Assembly (NCBI GenBank): GCA_002362735.1
Contig: DEUU01000236.1
Coordinates: 536 to 17,198, forward strand
Source of the DNA: Dehalococcoidia bacterium UBA3254
Lineage (GTDB): Bacteria; Chloroflexota; Dehalococcoidia; Dehalococcoidales; UBA3254
DNA length: 16,663 bases
Direction: 5' to 3'
Every line of letters begins with the position of its first letter. Positions within the stretch are counted from its first letter, which is position 1. Under the pieces are notes generated by a model. That model did not search any database. It was not told the DNA's origin and saw nothing but the letters and a program-made list of their open reading frames with translations. The position numbers and the translations under genes were made by a program. Below are positions 1 to 6,792 of this stretch, piece by piece.

Positions 1-843
1 TTGAGCGGGGAACATCAGGCTGTTGCCACCAAACGATCCCCCATTATAAGGGCAATGCAGCTTTACTTTAATAGCCCTGTCTGAATCACTCTTTAAGACC
101 GGAAGTATTTCCTTAATCTCCATTCCAGGATATTGTCCGTGATACCACAGTTCCAGCTCATCCCCTTTCCAATGGGCAACCATACAACCCGGCTCCACAC
201 CTGCCCAGACATCCTCTTCCCGCTTACTCTCATAAAATTCAATAACATGGTCAGAAGAGGCAAAACCCTTCTGCACGTCACCAATATTGTAAATTATGAT
301 ATCCTTCCAGATATTACTCTTGGCATTAATCTCCGGATGTAAAAGCGGAGACTCGGGTTTAGCCGGTTCCTCGGGATCCAGAATGAATGGCAATTGCTCC
401 CACTCTATCCCTTCTCCGATTAATTTGAGAGCCTGATCGCAGACTTCCTCACTCTCACCAATGACCATCGCTCCCATCCTTACTCCATAGAAGTCAGCGG
501 TATCCGGCAAAATGGAATCACGCCACCAGAACCAGACCTGACCGCGGGCCGGGATAAAGGGGTCTGTCAAGTCAATTTCGGGATCGTCATATCTGACAAC
601 TTTCCATACACCCGGCAGGGCTTCTGCTTTACTGCTGTTCATGCTCTTAATTTTGGCATGGGCATAAGGAGAACGGAAAGCTTTCACATATAACATACCG
701 GGGAGGTATATATCGTTAGTAAAAACAGCGTTCCCAATGACTTTCTCGGCAGCTTCTTTGGGACGCAGTCCACGTCTTCCAACATAGCCGTCTTTCGGCG
801 GTCTCCATAACCAGGGTTTCTTTTCCAATGACTCTTCTGCCAT
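1..843 (-). CDS. Xanthine dehydrogenase/aldehyde oxidase-family molybdenum-binding subunit, N-terminal part (incomplete)
   Basis: This is the first 281 codons of a gene that runs off the left edge; family members are usually about 750-800 residues. The family binds the molybdopterin cofactor and hydroxylates aldehydes, N-heterocycles, CO or related substrates; the substrate cannot be read here. The N-terminal aldehyde-oxidase a/b-hammerhead domain is clear (FTNDIYLPGML, then FRSPYAHAKI and LPGV). The cofactor-binding domain begins near residue 210 with EPGCMVAHW and the Q-containing GQYP segment. The usual GGGFGGK motif appears as GGSFGGN near residues 271-277, and the usual G(E/Q)PVA stretch reads GVRMGAM, so this is a divergent member. 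The ATG follows the iron-sulfur subunit stop by one base, with an AAGGAAGGG ribosome site inside that gene, so the pair is surely one operon. No FAD subunit gene is visible; it may lie to the left. Family call sure, substrate unknown. Confidence 0.88.
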   Translation of the reverse strand, partial: MAEESLEKKPWLWRPPKDGYVGRRGLRPKEAAEKVIGNAVFTNDIYLPGMLYVKAFRSPYAHAKIKSMNSSKAEALPGVWKVVRYDDPEIDLTDPFIPARGQVWFWWRDSILPDTADFYGVRMGAMVIGESEEVCDQALKLIGEGIEWEQLPFILDPEEPAKPESPLLHPEINAKSNIWKDIIIYNIGDVQKGFASSDHVIEFYESKREEDVWAGVEPGCMVAHWKGDELELWYHGQYPGMEIKEILPVLKSDSDRAIKVKLHCPYNGGSFGGNSLMFPAQ

Positions 844-844
844 A

Positions 845-1411
845 TTATTTCCCTTCCTTAAGTTTCTTGGCCGCTTCGAGAACAGCCTTAATCTGTGCCG
901 GGTAGGTGCCGCACCGGCATAAATTCCCGCTAAGAGCAACTTTTATCTCATCTGCGCTGGGATCAGGGTTGCGGTCCAGCAGCGCCTTGGCAGTTACCAG
1001 GAAGCCTGGCGTACAGTAACCGCACTGGGCTGTCCAGTTCATGATGTACGATTCTACCAGCGGATGTTTGTCAGCGGCAATACCTTCAGCTGTTTCTATC
1101 ACTGCACCGTCACATTCTATGGCTAATATGGTACATGAAAGGACCGGTCTGCCATCCATAATCACGGTACAGGACCCGCAAGCCCCGTAACCATTGCAAA
1201 AATCTTTGATTGATGTCAAGCCCAGTTTTTCCCGCAAAACGTCCCGTAAAGTCCAGTTTGTTTCTACATGCAGGTGACAGGTCCTTCTGTTTACTATCAG
1301 TCGGACAGTAGTTGAGCTCGATACCTTTGTCTTACTCTGACTTTCAGGATTTGAAGGTGTATTTACTGTAGCGATAGTTTTTTTATCACTCGATTCTTTA
1401 TTCTGTGTCAT
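845..1411 (-). CDS. Two-[2Fe-2S] iron-sulfur subunit of a molybdenum hydroxylase (CoxS/XdhC type)
   Basis: This small subunit passes electrons from the molybdenum site to FAD or another acceptor. It has 188 residues. A plant-type [2Fe-2S] domain carries C72, C78, C81 and C93. An all-helical [2Fe-2S] domain carries C130 and C133 (QCGYCTPGF) and C165 and C167 (GNLCRCGTY). Two things are odd. The first two cysteines are five residues apart, whereas family members I know have four. About 33 residues rich in Ser, Thr and Lys precede the point where CoxS proteins usually begin. No later start codon exists before the conserved core, and a purine-rich AAGGG precedes this ATG, so the extension looks real; it has no twin-arginine motif. 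The gene is directly followed by the molybdenum subunit and forms an operon with it. A TATAAT on the minus strand at 1532-1537 is a possible -10 without a good -35. Confidence 0.93.
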   Translation of the reverse strand: MTQNKESSDKKTIATVNTPSNPESQSKTKVSSSTTVRLIVNRRTCHLHVETNWTLRDVLREKLGLTSIKDFCNGYGACGSCTVIMDGRPVLSCTILAIECDGAVIETAEGIAADKHPLVESYIMNWTAQCGYCTPGFLVTAKALLDRNPDPSADEIKVALSGNLCRCGTYPAQIKAVLEAAKKLKEGK

Positions 1412-2007
1412 TTTATAACCCTTTTCCTTCGCTTTTAGTTTTACCTTTATTCAATAAACCTATTTCAAATTCTCAGTTTTTTATTCTGAAAAATACTGTT
1501 TTTCCCTGATCGCCAGGCCGCCGATGGTACAATTATATATCTGACATCAATTTTTTTGTAGTAGTTTTAATTAATATATGGAAGATTATAGGCAATTAAC
1601 AATAGCCAGGATTAAGACGCATTATAACATATAGAAGTTCTTAATATCACTATTATACCATCTCCGTCAAGATTTGTTCGCCCTGAACCTGGAGCTGGAG
1701 TAGTTGATTTTTAACCTTCTTTTACTGAGAGAATTGGAAGTAACCTGCCTTTCATAATTTATGAGAAAGAGCGTTCGACGAAAGAAAATCGGAAAGGGCG
1801 GTTCATTATTTCAGATCTGGGTTACCTGACACAGATTCACGCGAGGTTTCAATGATCATTGTTTAGTCTAATAAAGGCGGGCAACTTATGAAGTTGCCCA
1901 CCTTTATTTTTTTATCTGCCGTCAGACTTAACAAGGCAGTATCTTTCTATAAAGTTACAATCGCCTTAAGGCCGCATATCTAGCAACTCGATGTGAAATA
2001 AAATATT
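1412..2007. other. Gene-free stretch between the hydroxylase operon and the DUF302 gene
   Basis: I find no credible coding region here on either strand. The part nearest the iron-sulfur subunit gene is AT-rich and should hold that operon's promoter. The middle, about 1660-1860, is less AT-rich and carries no readable protein longer than chance. It could be untranslated RNA or eroded gene remains, but nothing recognisable supports either. The only clear element is the hairpin terminator at 1870-1908. A short inverted repeat (TGAAATA/TATTTCA) at 1994-2010 overlaps the DUF302 stop codon and is too weak to call. Confidence 0.6.
1870..1908. terminator. Strong intrinsic hairpin terminator, probably bidirectional
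   Basis: An 18-position stem (arms 1870-1887 and 1891-1908) with a three-base ATG loop ends in a T-run. Read as plus-strand RNA, the stem has one C/A mismatch and is followed by a long T tract. Read as minus-strand RNA, the same position is a G-U wobble, so the stem is unbroken, although its T tract is shorter. It lies about 100 bases past the DUF302 stop, so it most likely ends the trx-DUF302 transcript and may also stop transcripts from the other side. Confidence 0.8.
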
Positions 2008-2391
2008 TCAACCTGTGGCATCGACAACTTTTTTTAATTTGGCTTCGATCTGTTCGGCCAGTGGTTTTAATCTTTCTTCTGGGATTAAATTCATGAGCAC
2101 GGTAGGTGTCACGGCTTCGACAAACGTGTTACCCTGATCCACAAAAACTACGATGTTACAGGGCATCATCATGCCTACATCTTTTATTACTTGCAAAGCC
2201 TGATAAGCCAGAGGAGGATTACAGGCTCCCAGAATGATAAAATCATCAAAGTCAGCGTTTAATTTCGTTTTAACAGTAGCTTTAACGTCCACCTCTGTCA
2301 ATACGCCGAAACCCTCAAGGGCTAGTTTCTCCTTGACCTTAGCCACCGCCCTGTCAAATGGGAGATTGACCTGTTTCTTATAGCCGAACAT
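2008..2391 (-). CDS. DUF302 family protein
   Basis: This is a 127-residue soluble protein matching the DUF302 domain over nearly its full length. The hallmarks are GACNPPLAYQAL (residues 55-66) and the MPCNIVVF strand (76-83). The cysteines C57 and C78 lie in these two conserved segments. DUF302 proteins are small alpha/beta proteins with no settled function, so none is assigned. The start is well supported: an AGGAGG site overlaps the stop codon of the thioredoxin gene, with 12 bases between the two genes, which makes co-transcription and perhaps coupled translation likely. The pairing with thioredoxin and the two cysteines invite a redox role, but that is inference. Confidence 0.9.
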   Translation of the reverse strand: MFGYKKQVNLPFDRAVAKVKEKLALEGFGVLTEVDVKATVKTKLNADFDDFIILGACNPPLAYQALQVIKDVGMMMPCNIVVFVDQGNTFVEAVTPTVLMNLIPEERLKPLAEQIEAKLKKVVDATG

Positions 2392-2403
2392 GGGTTATTC
2401 CTC

Positions 2404-2724
2404 CTAGCTTACCAAGGCTTCCACTTTGGGTTTTAGGGCGGCTTCCGGGAGTGCTCCAAGTGAGCTGTCTTTTTGCTTCCCTTCTTTGAAGAAGATCAAA
2501 GTGGGAATGCTCATCACCCTGTATTTCATAGACATTTCCGGATTTTTATCAACGTTTATTTTGCAAAACTTGACCTTCCCGCTATAAGCTTCCTCCAGTT
2601 TTTCCGTGACCGGAGCAAGCACGCGGCATGGTCCGCACCAGGGAGCCCAAAAGTCGACGACCACCGGAATGTTTGATTTGATAACCTCAGACTCAAAGTT
2701 ACGATCGTTGATTTCTACTACCAT
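2404..2724 (-). CDS. trxA: Thioredoxin
   Basis: This is a cytosolic dithiol-disulfide oxidoreductase of 106 residues, the normal thioredoxin length. The active site WCGPC lies at residues 29-33 inside DFWAPWCGPC. The cis-proline is in SIPTLIFF (P74), and the VDKNP loop is present. The reading frame stays open 28 codons further upstream, but the ATG chosen here has TAAGGAG seven bases before it and gives the standard N-terminus, so the longer version is rejected. The C-terminal helix carries a slightly unusual acidic/alanine run (GALPEAALKPK). It is the first gene of a pair with DUF302. Upstream lie a TTGACA-type promoter and a Fur-like palindrome, which suggests control by metal or peroxide stress. 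Confidence 0.96.
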   Translation of the reverse strand: MVVEINDRNFESEVIKSNIPVVVDFWAPWCGPCRVLAPVTEKLEEAYSGKVKFCKINVDKNPEMSMKYRVMSIPTLIFFKEGKQKDSSLGALPEAALKPKVEALVS

Positions 2725-2835
2725 TTTTTTCTCCTTACTATTTATTATGATTGTTTTCAGCGCATTCGGCACAAACGCCTTCAAGGTAAATTTCAGTTTT
2801 AATGGCAATAAACTCGTATCCTATTTTTACTTTAC

Positions 2836-2844
2836 ATTATATCA
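2836..2844 (-). promoter_or_regulatory. Extended -10 element (TGATATAAT), candidate second promoter for trxA
   Basis: On the minus strand the sequence reads TGATATAAT, a perfect TG-N-TATAAT extended -10. No good -35 lies at the matching distance, which extended -10 promoters tolerate. The Fur-like palindrome overlaps the place where its -35 would be, so a bound repressor would block it. The predicted leader to the trxA start is about 105 bases. Confidence 0.35.
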
Positions 2845-2851
2845 GAATAAA

Positions 2852-2866
2852 TGCGAATGATTCTCA
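2852..2866. promoter_or_regulatory. Fur-family-like 7-1-7 operator
   Basis: The sequence TGCGAATGATTCTCA is a 7-1-7 inverted repeat with one mismatched pair. It resembles the classical Fur half-site pair TGATAAT-N-ATTATCA (6 of 7 in one arm, 5 of 7 in the other). It lies just downstream of a TTGACA promoter and upstream of an extended -10, both pointing to trxA. A Fur, PerR or Zur-type repressor would fit, but the site is a sequence match only. Confidence 0.35.
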
Positions 2867-2879
2867 AACTCATATTCTT

Positions 2880-2909
2880 ATGATAATACAAGGTCAACCG
2901 TCCTGTCAA
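2880..2909 (-). promoter_or_regulatory. Candidate sigma-70-type promoter for trxA-DUF302
   Basis: On the minus strand a perfect -35 TTGACA (2904-2909) is followed after 18 bases by TATCAT (2880-2885, five of six matches). The predicted start of transcription falls next to the Fur-like palindrome. Confidence 0.45.
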
Positions 2910-2993
2910 GAATGGATGGCATTCTCTCTTTGCTTTCTTCTATATAATGTAAATATGAGTGAGGTTGATGAATCAGAAACTGCGGAGTAAGAA

Positions 2994-3491
2994 ATGTATA
3001 AAAAAGTATTAGTGCCCCTGGATGGTTCACAACTTTCGGAATGCTCTCTCGAACATGTTAAAGACATCGCCACGGGTTGTGGGGCCACTGAAGTTATATT
3101 ATTAGTGGTACTGGATGTGCAATTGCCTCCGATGTCTACCTGGGGGCTGCCGCAAGCAGAACAACGTGTGTCTTTTGAGTTGGAAAGTGCTTTCCAAAAA
3201 ATAAGGCAACCGGCACTGGACTATTTGAACGAGAAAAGCAAACAGCTCCAAGAAGCAGGTATTTCGCCCAGGATCGAAATGCTTGAAGAGGGACCAAATC
3301 AGAAAACCCCTGATATTATTATTAATTATGCTCAGGACAATGATATCGACCTGATTATTATGAGTACTCACGGCAGGTCAGGCATTTCGCGGTGGCTTTT
3401 TGGTAACGTGGCAGATAGAGTGGTGCATTACTCCCGGATACCGGTGATGATCGTCTCACCTCCAGGTTGTCGTGTCAAAAATACTGCATAA
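2994..3491 (+). CDS. Universal stress protein (UspA family)
   Basis: This is a 165-residue cytosolic single-domain Usp protein. It starts with the conserved KKVLVPLDGS strand and loop (residues 3-12). It ends with the nucleotide-binding region STHGRSG (124-130) and LFGNVADRVV, then IPVMIV. In ATP-binding family members this region follows G-2x-G-9x-G-(S/T). Here the first Gly is Ser (S124) and the residue after the last Gly is Asn (N138), so ATP binding is plausible but not assured. GGAG seven bases before the ATG supports the start. A TATAAT at 2943-2948 is the best -10, without a good -35. The gene diverges from trxA, and the two share a 269-base control region. A PRC-barrel gene follows on the same strand. 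Usp proteins usually act in survival under stress or anaerobiosis. Confidence 0.93.
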   Translation: MYKKVLVPLDGSQLSECSLEHVKDIATGCGATEVILLVVLDVQLPPMSTWGLPQAEQRVSFELESAFQKIRQPALDYLNEKSKQLQEAGISPRIEMLEEGPNQKTPDIIINYAQDNDIDLIIMSTHGRSGISRWLFGNVADRVVHYSRIPVMIVSPPGCRVKNTA

Positions 3492-3592
3492 TATAATTTA
3501 CTTAGAAAATATGATTCGTAGCAGTCGTTCCATCAACTGGACGTGAAATAAAATACAGAAAAAACGGTCTCTAAGGAATGGGAGGAGAGAAG

Positions 3593-3829
3593 ATGTTATT
3601 TAGTGAGATAGAGAGAAAAGAAGTGCTCGACGTTAATGCGAACAGAGTGGGTAACATTATTGATGTGGACCTGGATGTAAACAAGGGGACTATCAATCAT
3701 TTTATGATTAAAATAGGTGTCTTTAAAAAGGTTCCCCTTACCCCTGAAAAAATAGACAGGATAGGTTCAAAGGTCCTTTTAAAAGTTTCAAGGGCGGACC
3801 TTGAAAGTACTCCAGTAATGTCAAAATAA
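3593..3829 (+). CDS. Small PRC-barrel domain protein
   Basis: This is a 78-residue protein that fits a single PRC-barrel domain. It begins FSEIERKEVLDVNANRVG followed by IIDVDLDVNKG, the usual strand pattern of that fold. A hydrophobic strand (HFMIKIGVF) and a charged segment close it. PRC-barrels occur in photosynthetic reaction centres, in the RNA-processing protein RimM and in many short stand-alone proteins of unknown role; this is the last type. An in-frame ATG lies 15 bases earlier, but GGGAGGAGA sits correctly before the second ATG, so the shorter form is chosen. It is 101 bases past the universal stress gene on the same strand and could share its transcript. A short hairpin with a T-run follows the stop. 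Family call good, function unknown. Confidence 0.8.
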   Translation: MLFSEIERKEVLDVNANRVGNIIDVDLDVNKGTINHFMIKIGVFKKVPLTPEKIDRIGSKVLLKVSRADLESTPVMSK

Positions 3830-3847
3830 TCACTTTTGTGATTTTTT
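3828..3847 (+). terminator. Short hairpin with T-run after the PRC-barrel gene
   Basis: AATCAC-TTTT-GTGATT followed by TTTT overlaps the stop codon. The six-pair stem is AT-rich and therefore weak, but the layout is that of an intrinsic terminator. Confidence 0.4.
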
Positions 3848-4291
3848 CCCATAGTTCCACTCGCCCGATCTGTATTTCCGGGGCTGCCTCTTTTAGATCA
3901 ACATTTCTGCTGCCCGTTTATCTTCTGTGAAGATTCTATGATAAAATAAGCGTTGGCATGATTGCCATTGATCTCCGTTTTGTCGCTGGAAGAGCGAGTT
4001 AAAGCGATTTCATCAGGTTGCGGTGGCATTATCTGAATGGAGACTTTTTTATTCAGAGTCAGGTTAACTGATCTTTTGCAGCGGCTTGTGCTAGCGATTG
4101 ATAATATCCTGATTTAATCGAAAGCTCCGAAGAAGATATTCTTTGTATCGAAACAACAGGATCGAGCCAGACTAAATCCGAAATGGCATAAATGGAGGAT
4201 ATTGCAGTAAAACTCGTGAACTTCGTGAGTAACTTGAGAAACGTCGAAAAATATTAAAGGTCTCGAACCCACATGAGATGGAGGGAGAAAT
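3830..4291. other. Gene-free stretch upstream of the mutase operon
   Basis: I see no supported gene. The segment should hold the promoter and leader of the mutase operon, but I could not find a convincing -35/-10 pair. It contains a short inverted repeat (ATCTTC-TGT-GAAGAT, 3920-3934) and the 19-base interrupted palindrome at 4212-4230. No cobalamin-riboswitch core could be recognised, although the downstream enzyme needs B12. Confidence 0.5.
4212..4230. promoter_or_regulatory. Interrupted palindrome, candidate operator of the mutase operon
   Basis: The pattern ACTC-gt-GAA-c-TTC-gt-GAGT is symmetric about one central base except for the two GT positions. It also contains TCGTGA twice as a direct repeat, three bases apart. 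It lies 62 bases before the mutase start codon, where a regulator could act. No specific regulator family is recognised. Confidence 0.3.
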
Positions 4292-5887
4292 ATGACCCAG
4301 GACAAATCCGAACGGAAAAATGAATTCAGGACTACGGTGGATGGTCTTCCCGTTAAAAAAGTCTATCTACCTGAGGATGGAGTGGCAGATAAAAGTCTTC
4401 CCGGAGAGTATCCCTTTACCCGCCATATCATGGCAAGCGGATACCGGGGAAGACTATGGACCATGCGCCAATATGCCGGATTCGCCACGGTTGAAGAGAC
4501 TAACCGGCGTTACAAATATTTATATCAGCAAGGTAATACAGGATTCAGTGTGGCTTTTCACCTTCCCACACAGGAGGGTTATGATTCAGACCATCCCCTC
4601 TCTGCTGGTGAAGTGGGCAAGACAGGCGTGTCAATAGACTCCCTTCAGGATATGGAGCAGCTCTGGGAAGGCATCCCGCTGGGCGAGGTCAGTACCTCGA
4701 TGACCATTAATTCTACAGCGGCCATAATTCTGGCAATGTATATTGCAGCGGCGGAAAAACAGGGGGTTGATAAAAGCAAGCTTCGCGGTACGGTGCAAAA
4801 TGATATCTTGAAAGAGTATATTGCGCGCAACACCTATATCTTCGCTCCTGATCCATCTATGCGTCTGGTAACGGATATCTGCTGCTATTGTGCAGAAAAC
4901 CTGCCTGAATGGAATTCTATCAGCATCAGCGGTTATCATATCCGTGAAGCCGGCTCAACGGCGGTACAGGAAGCAGCGTTTACGATGGCCAACGGAATCG
5001 CTTACGTGCAGGCGATGATAGATAAAGGCATGCAAATCGATTCTTTTGCACCCCGGTTCTCTTTTTTCTTTGCCGCTTATACCAACTTGATGGAAGAGGC
5101 TGCCAAGTTTCGAGCGCTGCGCCGCATCTGGGCGAAAATTGTAAAGGAAAGGTTTCATTCCGAAAATCCGCGGTCAATGATGCTGAGGTTTCATGTCCAG
5201 ACGGATGGGTTTACCCTCACGGCCCAGCAACCATTGAATAATATCGTTCGGGTTACCCTGCAGGCGCTGGCAGCGGTGCTTGGGGGATGTCAATCTTTAC
5301 ATACGAACTCTTTTGATGAAGCCTGGGCGCTGCCTACTGAGCAAGCGGTCCAGGTAGCATTGAGAACCCAGCAAGTTATTGCTGAAGAAAGCGGGGTAGC
5401 CGATACCGTGGATCCCCTGGGCGGGTCTTACTATCTGGAAAGCCTGACCAACCAGCTGGAAGATGATATTTGGAAATACCTTAAGAAGATAGATGAAATG
5501 GGTGGGGCATTAGAAGCCATACGTCGAGGCTACATTCAAAGTGAAATTAGCCGCACCGCCTATAATTACCAGAAAGCCGTGGACAAAGGTGAACAGGTAG
5601 TCGTGGGTGTTAACAAATACAAGGTCAAAGAAGAAGAGCCCCCCGTCATCCTTGAGGTGGAAGTGGGAGTAGAAAAGAAACAGATTGAGAGACTACAAAA
5701 GCTCAAGCAGGAGAGAGACAATCAGTCGGTAAAGCAAGTCCTGGAAAAAGTCCGCCTGACAGCCCGGACACACGAAAATCTGATGCCAGTCCTGATTGAG
5801 GCGGCTAAAGCTTATGCTACGGTCGGTGAAATGAGCGATGCGCTAAGAGAAGTATTCGGGGAATATCGCGAACCCGGTTTGTTATAG
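4292..5887 (+). CDS. mcmA1: Methylmalonyl-CoA mutase, large (catalytic) subunit
   Basis: This 531-residue protein is the TIM-barrel subunit of an adenosylcobalamin-dependent acyl-CoA mutase; the B12-binding domain is a separate protein, as in archaeal and many Chloroflexota enzymes. It interconverts (R)-methylmalonyl-CoA and succinyl-CoA. Specificity residues can be placed against the Propionibacterium enzyme: Y61 in MRQYAGF (Tyr89), Q169 and R179 in [12 protein letters not shown] (Gln197 and Arg207) and H216 in SGYH (His244). Isobutyryl-CoA mutase has Phe and Gln in place of the Tyr and Arg, so methylmalonyl-CoA is the likely substrate. [15 protein letters not shown] (88-102) and LHTNSFDEA are further family hallmarks. 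GGAGGGAG lies five bases before the ATG. The C-terminal 85 residues form a charged helical tail. It is the first gene of a three-gene operon. No G-protein chaperone gene (meaB) is next to it. Confidence 0.95.
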   Translation: MTQDKSERKNEFRTTVDGLPVKKVYLPEDGVADKSLPGEYPFTRHIMASGYRGRLWTMRQYAGFATVEETNRRYKYLYQQGNTGFSVAFHLPTQEGYDSDHPLSAGEVGKTGVSIDSLQDMEQLWEGIPLGEVSTSMTINSTAAIILAMYIAAAEKQGVDKSKLRGTVQNDILKEYIARNTYIFAPDPSMRLVTDICCYCAENLPEWNSISISGYHIREAGSTAVQEAAFTMANGIAYVQAMIDKGMQIDSFAPRFSFFFAAYTNLMEEAAKFRALRRIWAKIVKERFHSENPRSMMLRFHVQTDGFTLTAQQPLNNIVRVTLQALAAVLGGCQSLHTNSFDEAWALPTEQAVQVALRTQQVIAEESGVADTVDPLGGSYYLESLTNQLEDDIWKYLKKIDEMGGALEAIRRGYIQSEISRTAYNYQKAVDKGEQVVVGVNKYKVKEEEPPVILEVEVGVEKKQIERLQKLKQERDNQSVKQVLEKVRLTARTHENLMPVLIEAAKAYATVGEMSDALREVFGEYREPGLL

Positions 5888-5906
5888 CGGAAAAAGGGAG
5901 GTTCAA

Positions 5907-6317
5907 ATGACGAATGTCAGGAGACCGATACGCGTTCTGGTGGCCAAACCGGGATTGGATGGACATGACCGGGGGGCTAAAGTGATTGCCAGCGGCCTTA
6001 GAGATGCGGGGATGGAAGTTGTCTATCTCGGGTTACGCCTCACTCCGGAGCAAATCGCTGAAGCCGCCATTCAGGAAGATGTGGATGTGATCGGATTAAG
6101 CAGTCTTTCCGGGGCTCATTTGGGTTTATTTCCTAAAGTGGTAGAACTGGTTAAAGCCAAAAGTAAAAAGAAAGTCCTCTTTATTGCCGGCGGCATCATC
6201 CCTAGGAAAGATATCCCGGTTTTAACCAAAGCCGGCATCGCAGCTGTGTTCGGGCCAGGAACTTCTATATCTGAAATAAGCCAATTTATTCAAGCGAATA
6301 TTCAGGAGGCAAATTAA
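5907..6317 (+). CDS. mcmA2: Methylmalonyl-CoA mutase, small B12-binding subunit
   Basis: This 136-residue Rossmann-like domain binds adenosylcobalamin in the base-off/His-on form and pairs with the large subunit. The signature DxHxxG is D18-G-H20-D-R-G23, with H20 the cobalt ligand. The second motif is GLSSLSGAH (63-71), and the third is AGGIIP (94-99), which holds the nucleotide tail. The length equals the isolated C-terminal domain of fused mutases, so nothing is missing. GGGAGG precedes the ATG by five bases, and 19 bases separate it from the large-subunit stop. Its own stop overlaps the epimerase start (TAATG), so translation of the two is probably coupled. Confidence 0.95.
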   Translation: MTNVRRPIRVLVAKPGLDGHDRGAKVIASGLRDAGMEVVYLGLRLTPEQIAEAAIQEDVDVIGLSSLSGAHLGLFPKVVELVKAKSKKKVLFIAGGIIPRKDIPVLTKAGIAAVFGPGTSISEISQFIQANIQEAN

Positions 6318-6712
6318 TGATCCGTAAAGTTGACCATATCGGTATTGCCGTAAAAAATCTGGAAGAGGCCGCCAAATTATACACGGAAACGCTCGGACTG
6401 CAAGTCGATGCAGTTGAAACGCTGGAAGAGCGGCAGGTAAAAACTGCGATTATAAATATTGGGGAAAGCAAGATTGAGTTGCTGGAGTCAACTACGCCGG
6501 ATGGCGTTATTGCAACTTTTATAGAAAAGAGAGGGGAAGGTATGCACCACGTTGCTCTGGGCGTGGATAGTATCGAAAGCACGCTTAAAGAACTAAAGGC
6601 AAAAAGTGCTCTATTGATCGATCAGGAGCCTCGCAGAGGCGTGCAGAAAACGAAAACCGTCTTTATGCATCCAAAGGGGGCTAAGATTCTGTTAGAACTG
6701 GTTGAGGGTTAA
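6317..6712 (+). CDS. mce: Methylmalonyl-CoA epimerase
   Basis: This is a vicinal-oxygen-chelate (glyoxalase-fold) protein of 131 residues. It converts (S)- to (R)-methylmalonyl-CoA, feeding the mutase encoded just before it. It starts KVDHIGIAVKNLEEA, with the metal ligand H7. GMHHVALGV gives the second histidine (H77 or H78), and E127 in ILLELVE is the usual last ligand. TVFMHPKG (114-121) matches the family's AFLHPK strand. The preceding loop, usually Gly-rich, reads RRGVQKTK and is unusually basic. AGGAGG inside the previous gene is seven bases before the ATG. The position directly after the two mutase subunits makes the call much firmer than the fold alone would. No terminator is seen before ftsK. 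Confidence 0.93.
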   Translation: MIRKVDHIGIAVKNLEEAAKLYTETLGLQVDAVETLEERQVKTAIINIGESKIELLESTTPDGVIATFIEKRGEGMHHVALGVDSIESTLKELKAKSALLIDQEPRRGVQKTKTVFMHPKGAKILLELVEG

Positions 6713-6773
6713 GCGAACACCCCAAACTTACTAAAATCATAGTAGATGCCTCTTGCTTGCCTAGCCTGCAAGG

Positions 6774-6779
6774 TATATT
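6774..6779 (+). promoter_or_regulatory. Possible -10 box just before ftsK
   Basis: TATATT ends 13 bases before the ftsK ATG and has only a poor -35 (TTGCTT at 15 bases). If used, the transcript would begin about seven bases before the start codon. ftsK may instead be read through from the epimerase gene. Confidence 0.25.
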
Positions 6780-6792
6780 ATTTTACCTAAAG

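Noticed and set aside
2725..2808. A longer thioredoxin with 28 extra N-terminal residues.
   Set aside because: The inner ATG has a well-placed TAAGGAG and gives the standard thioredoxin length; the extra stretch is AT-rich leader.
2955..2990. An 11-codon reading frame (MSEVDESETAE) just before the universal stress gene, as a possible leader peptide.
   Set aside because: It has no ribosome site, and no attenuator-like hairpin follows it.
1992..3553. The 13-base string GTGAAATAAAATA occurring both near 1992 and near 3543.
   Set aside because: It is a short, AT-rich word with no shared flanks, and easily arises by chance.
3898..4029. A 43-residue minus-strand reading frame beginning MPPQPDE, in the gap before the mutase operon.
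   Set aside because: It has no ribosome site, no recognisable motif and a length expected by chance. It could be a remnant, but nothing supports expression.
3830..4291. A cobalamin riboswitch in the leader of the B12-dependent mutase operon.
   Set aside because: I could not find the conserved B12-box core or the surrounding helices, and mutase genes are rarely controlled this way.
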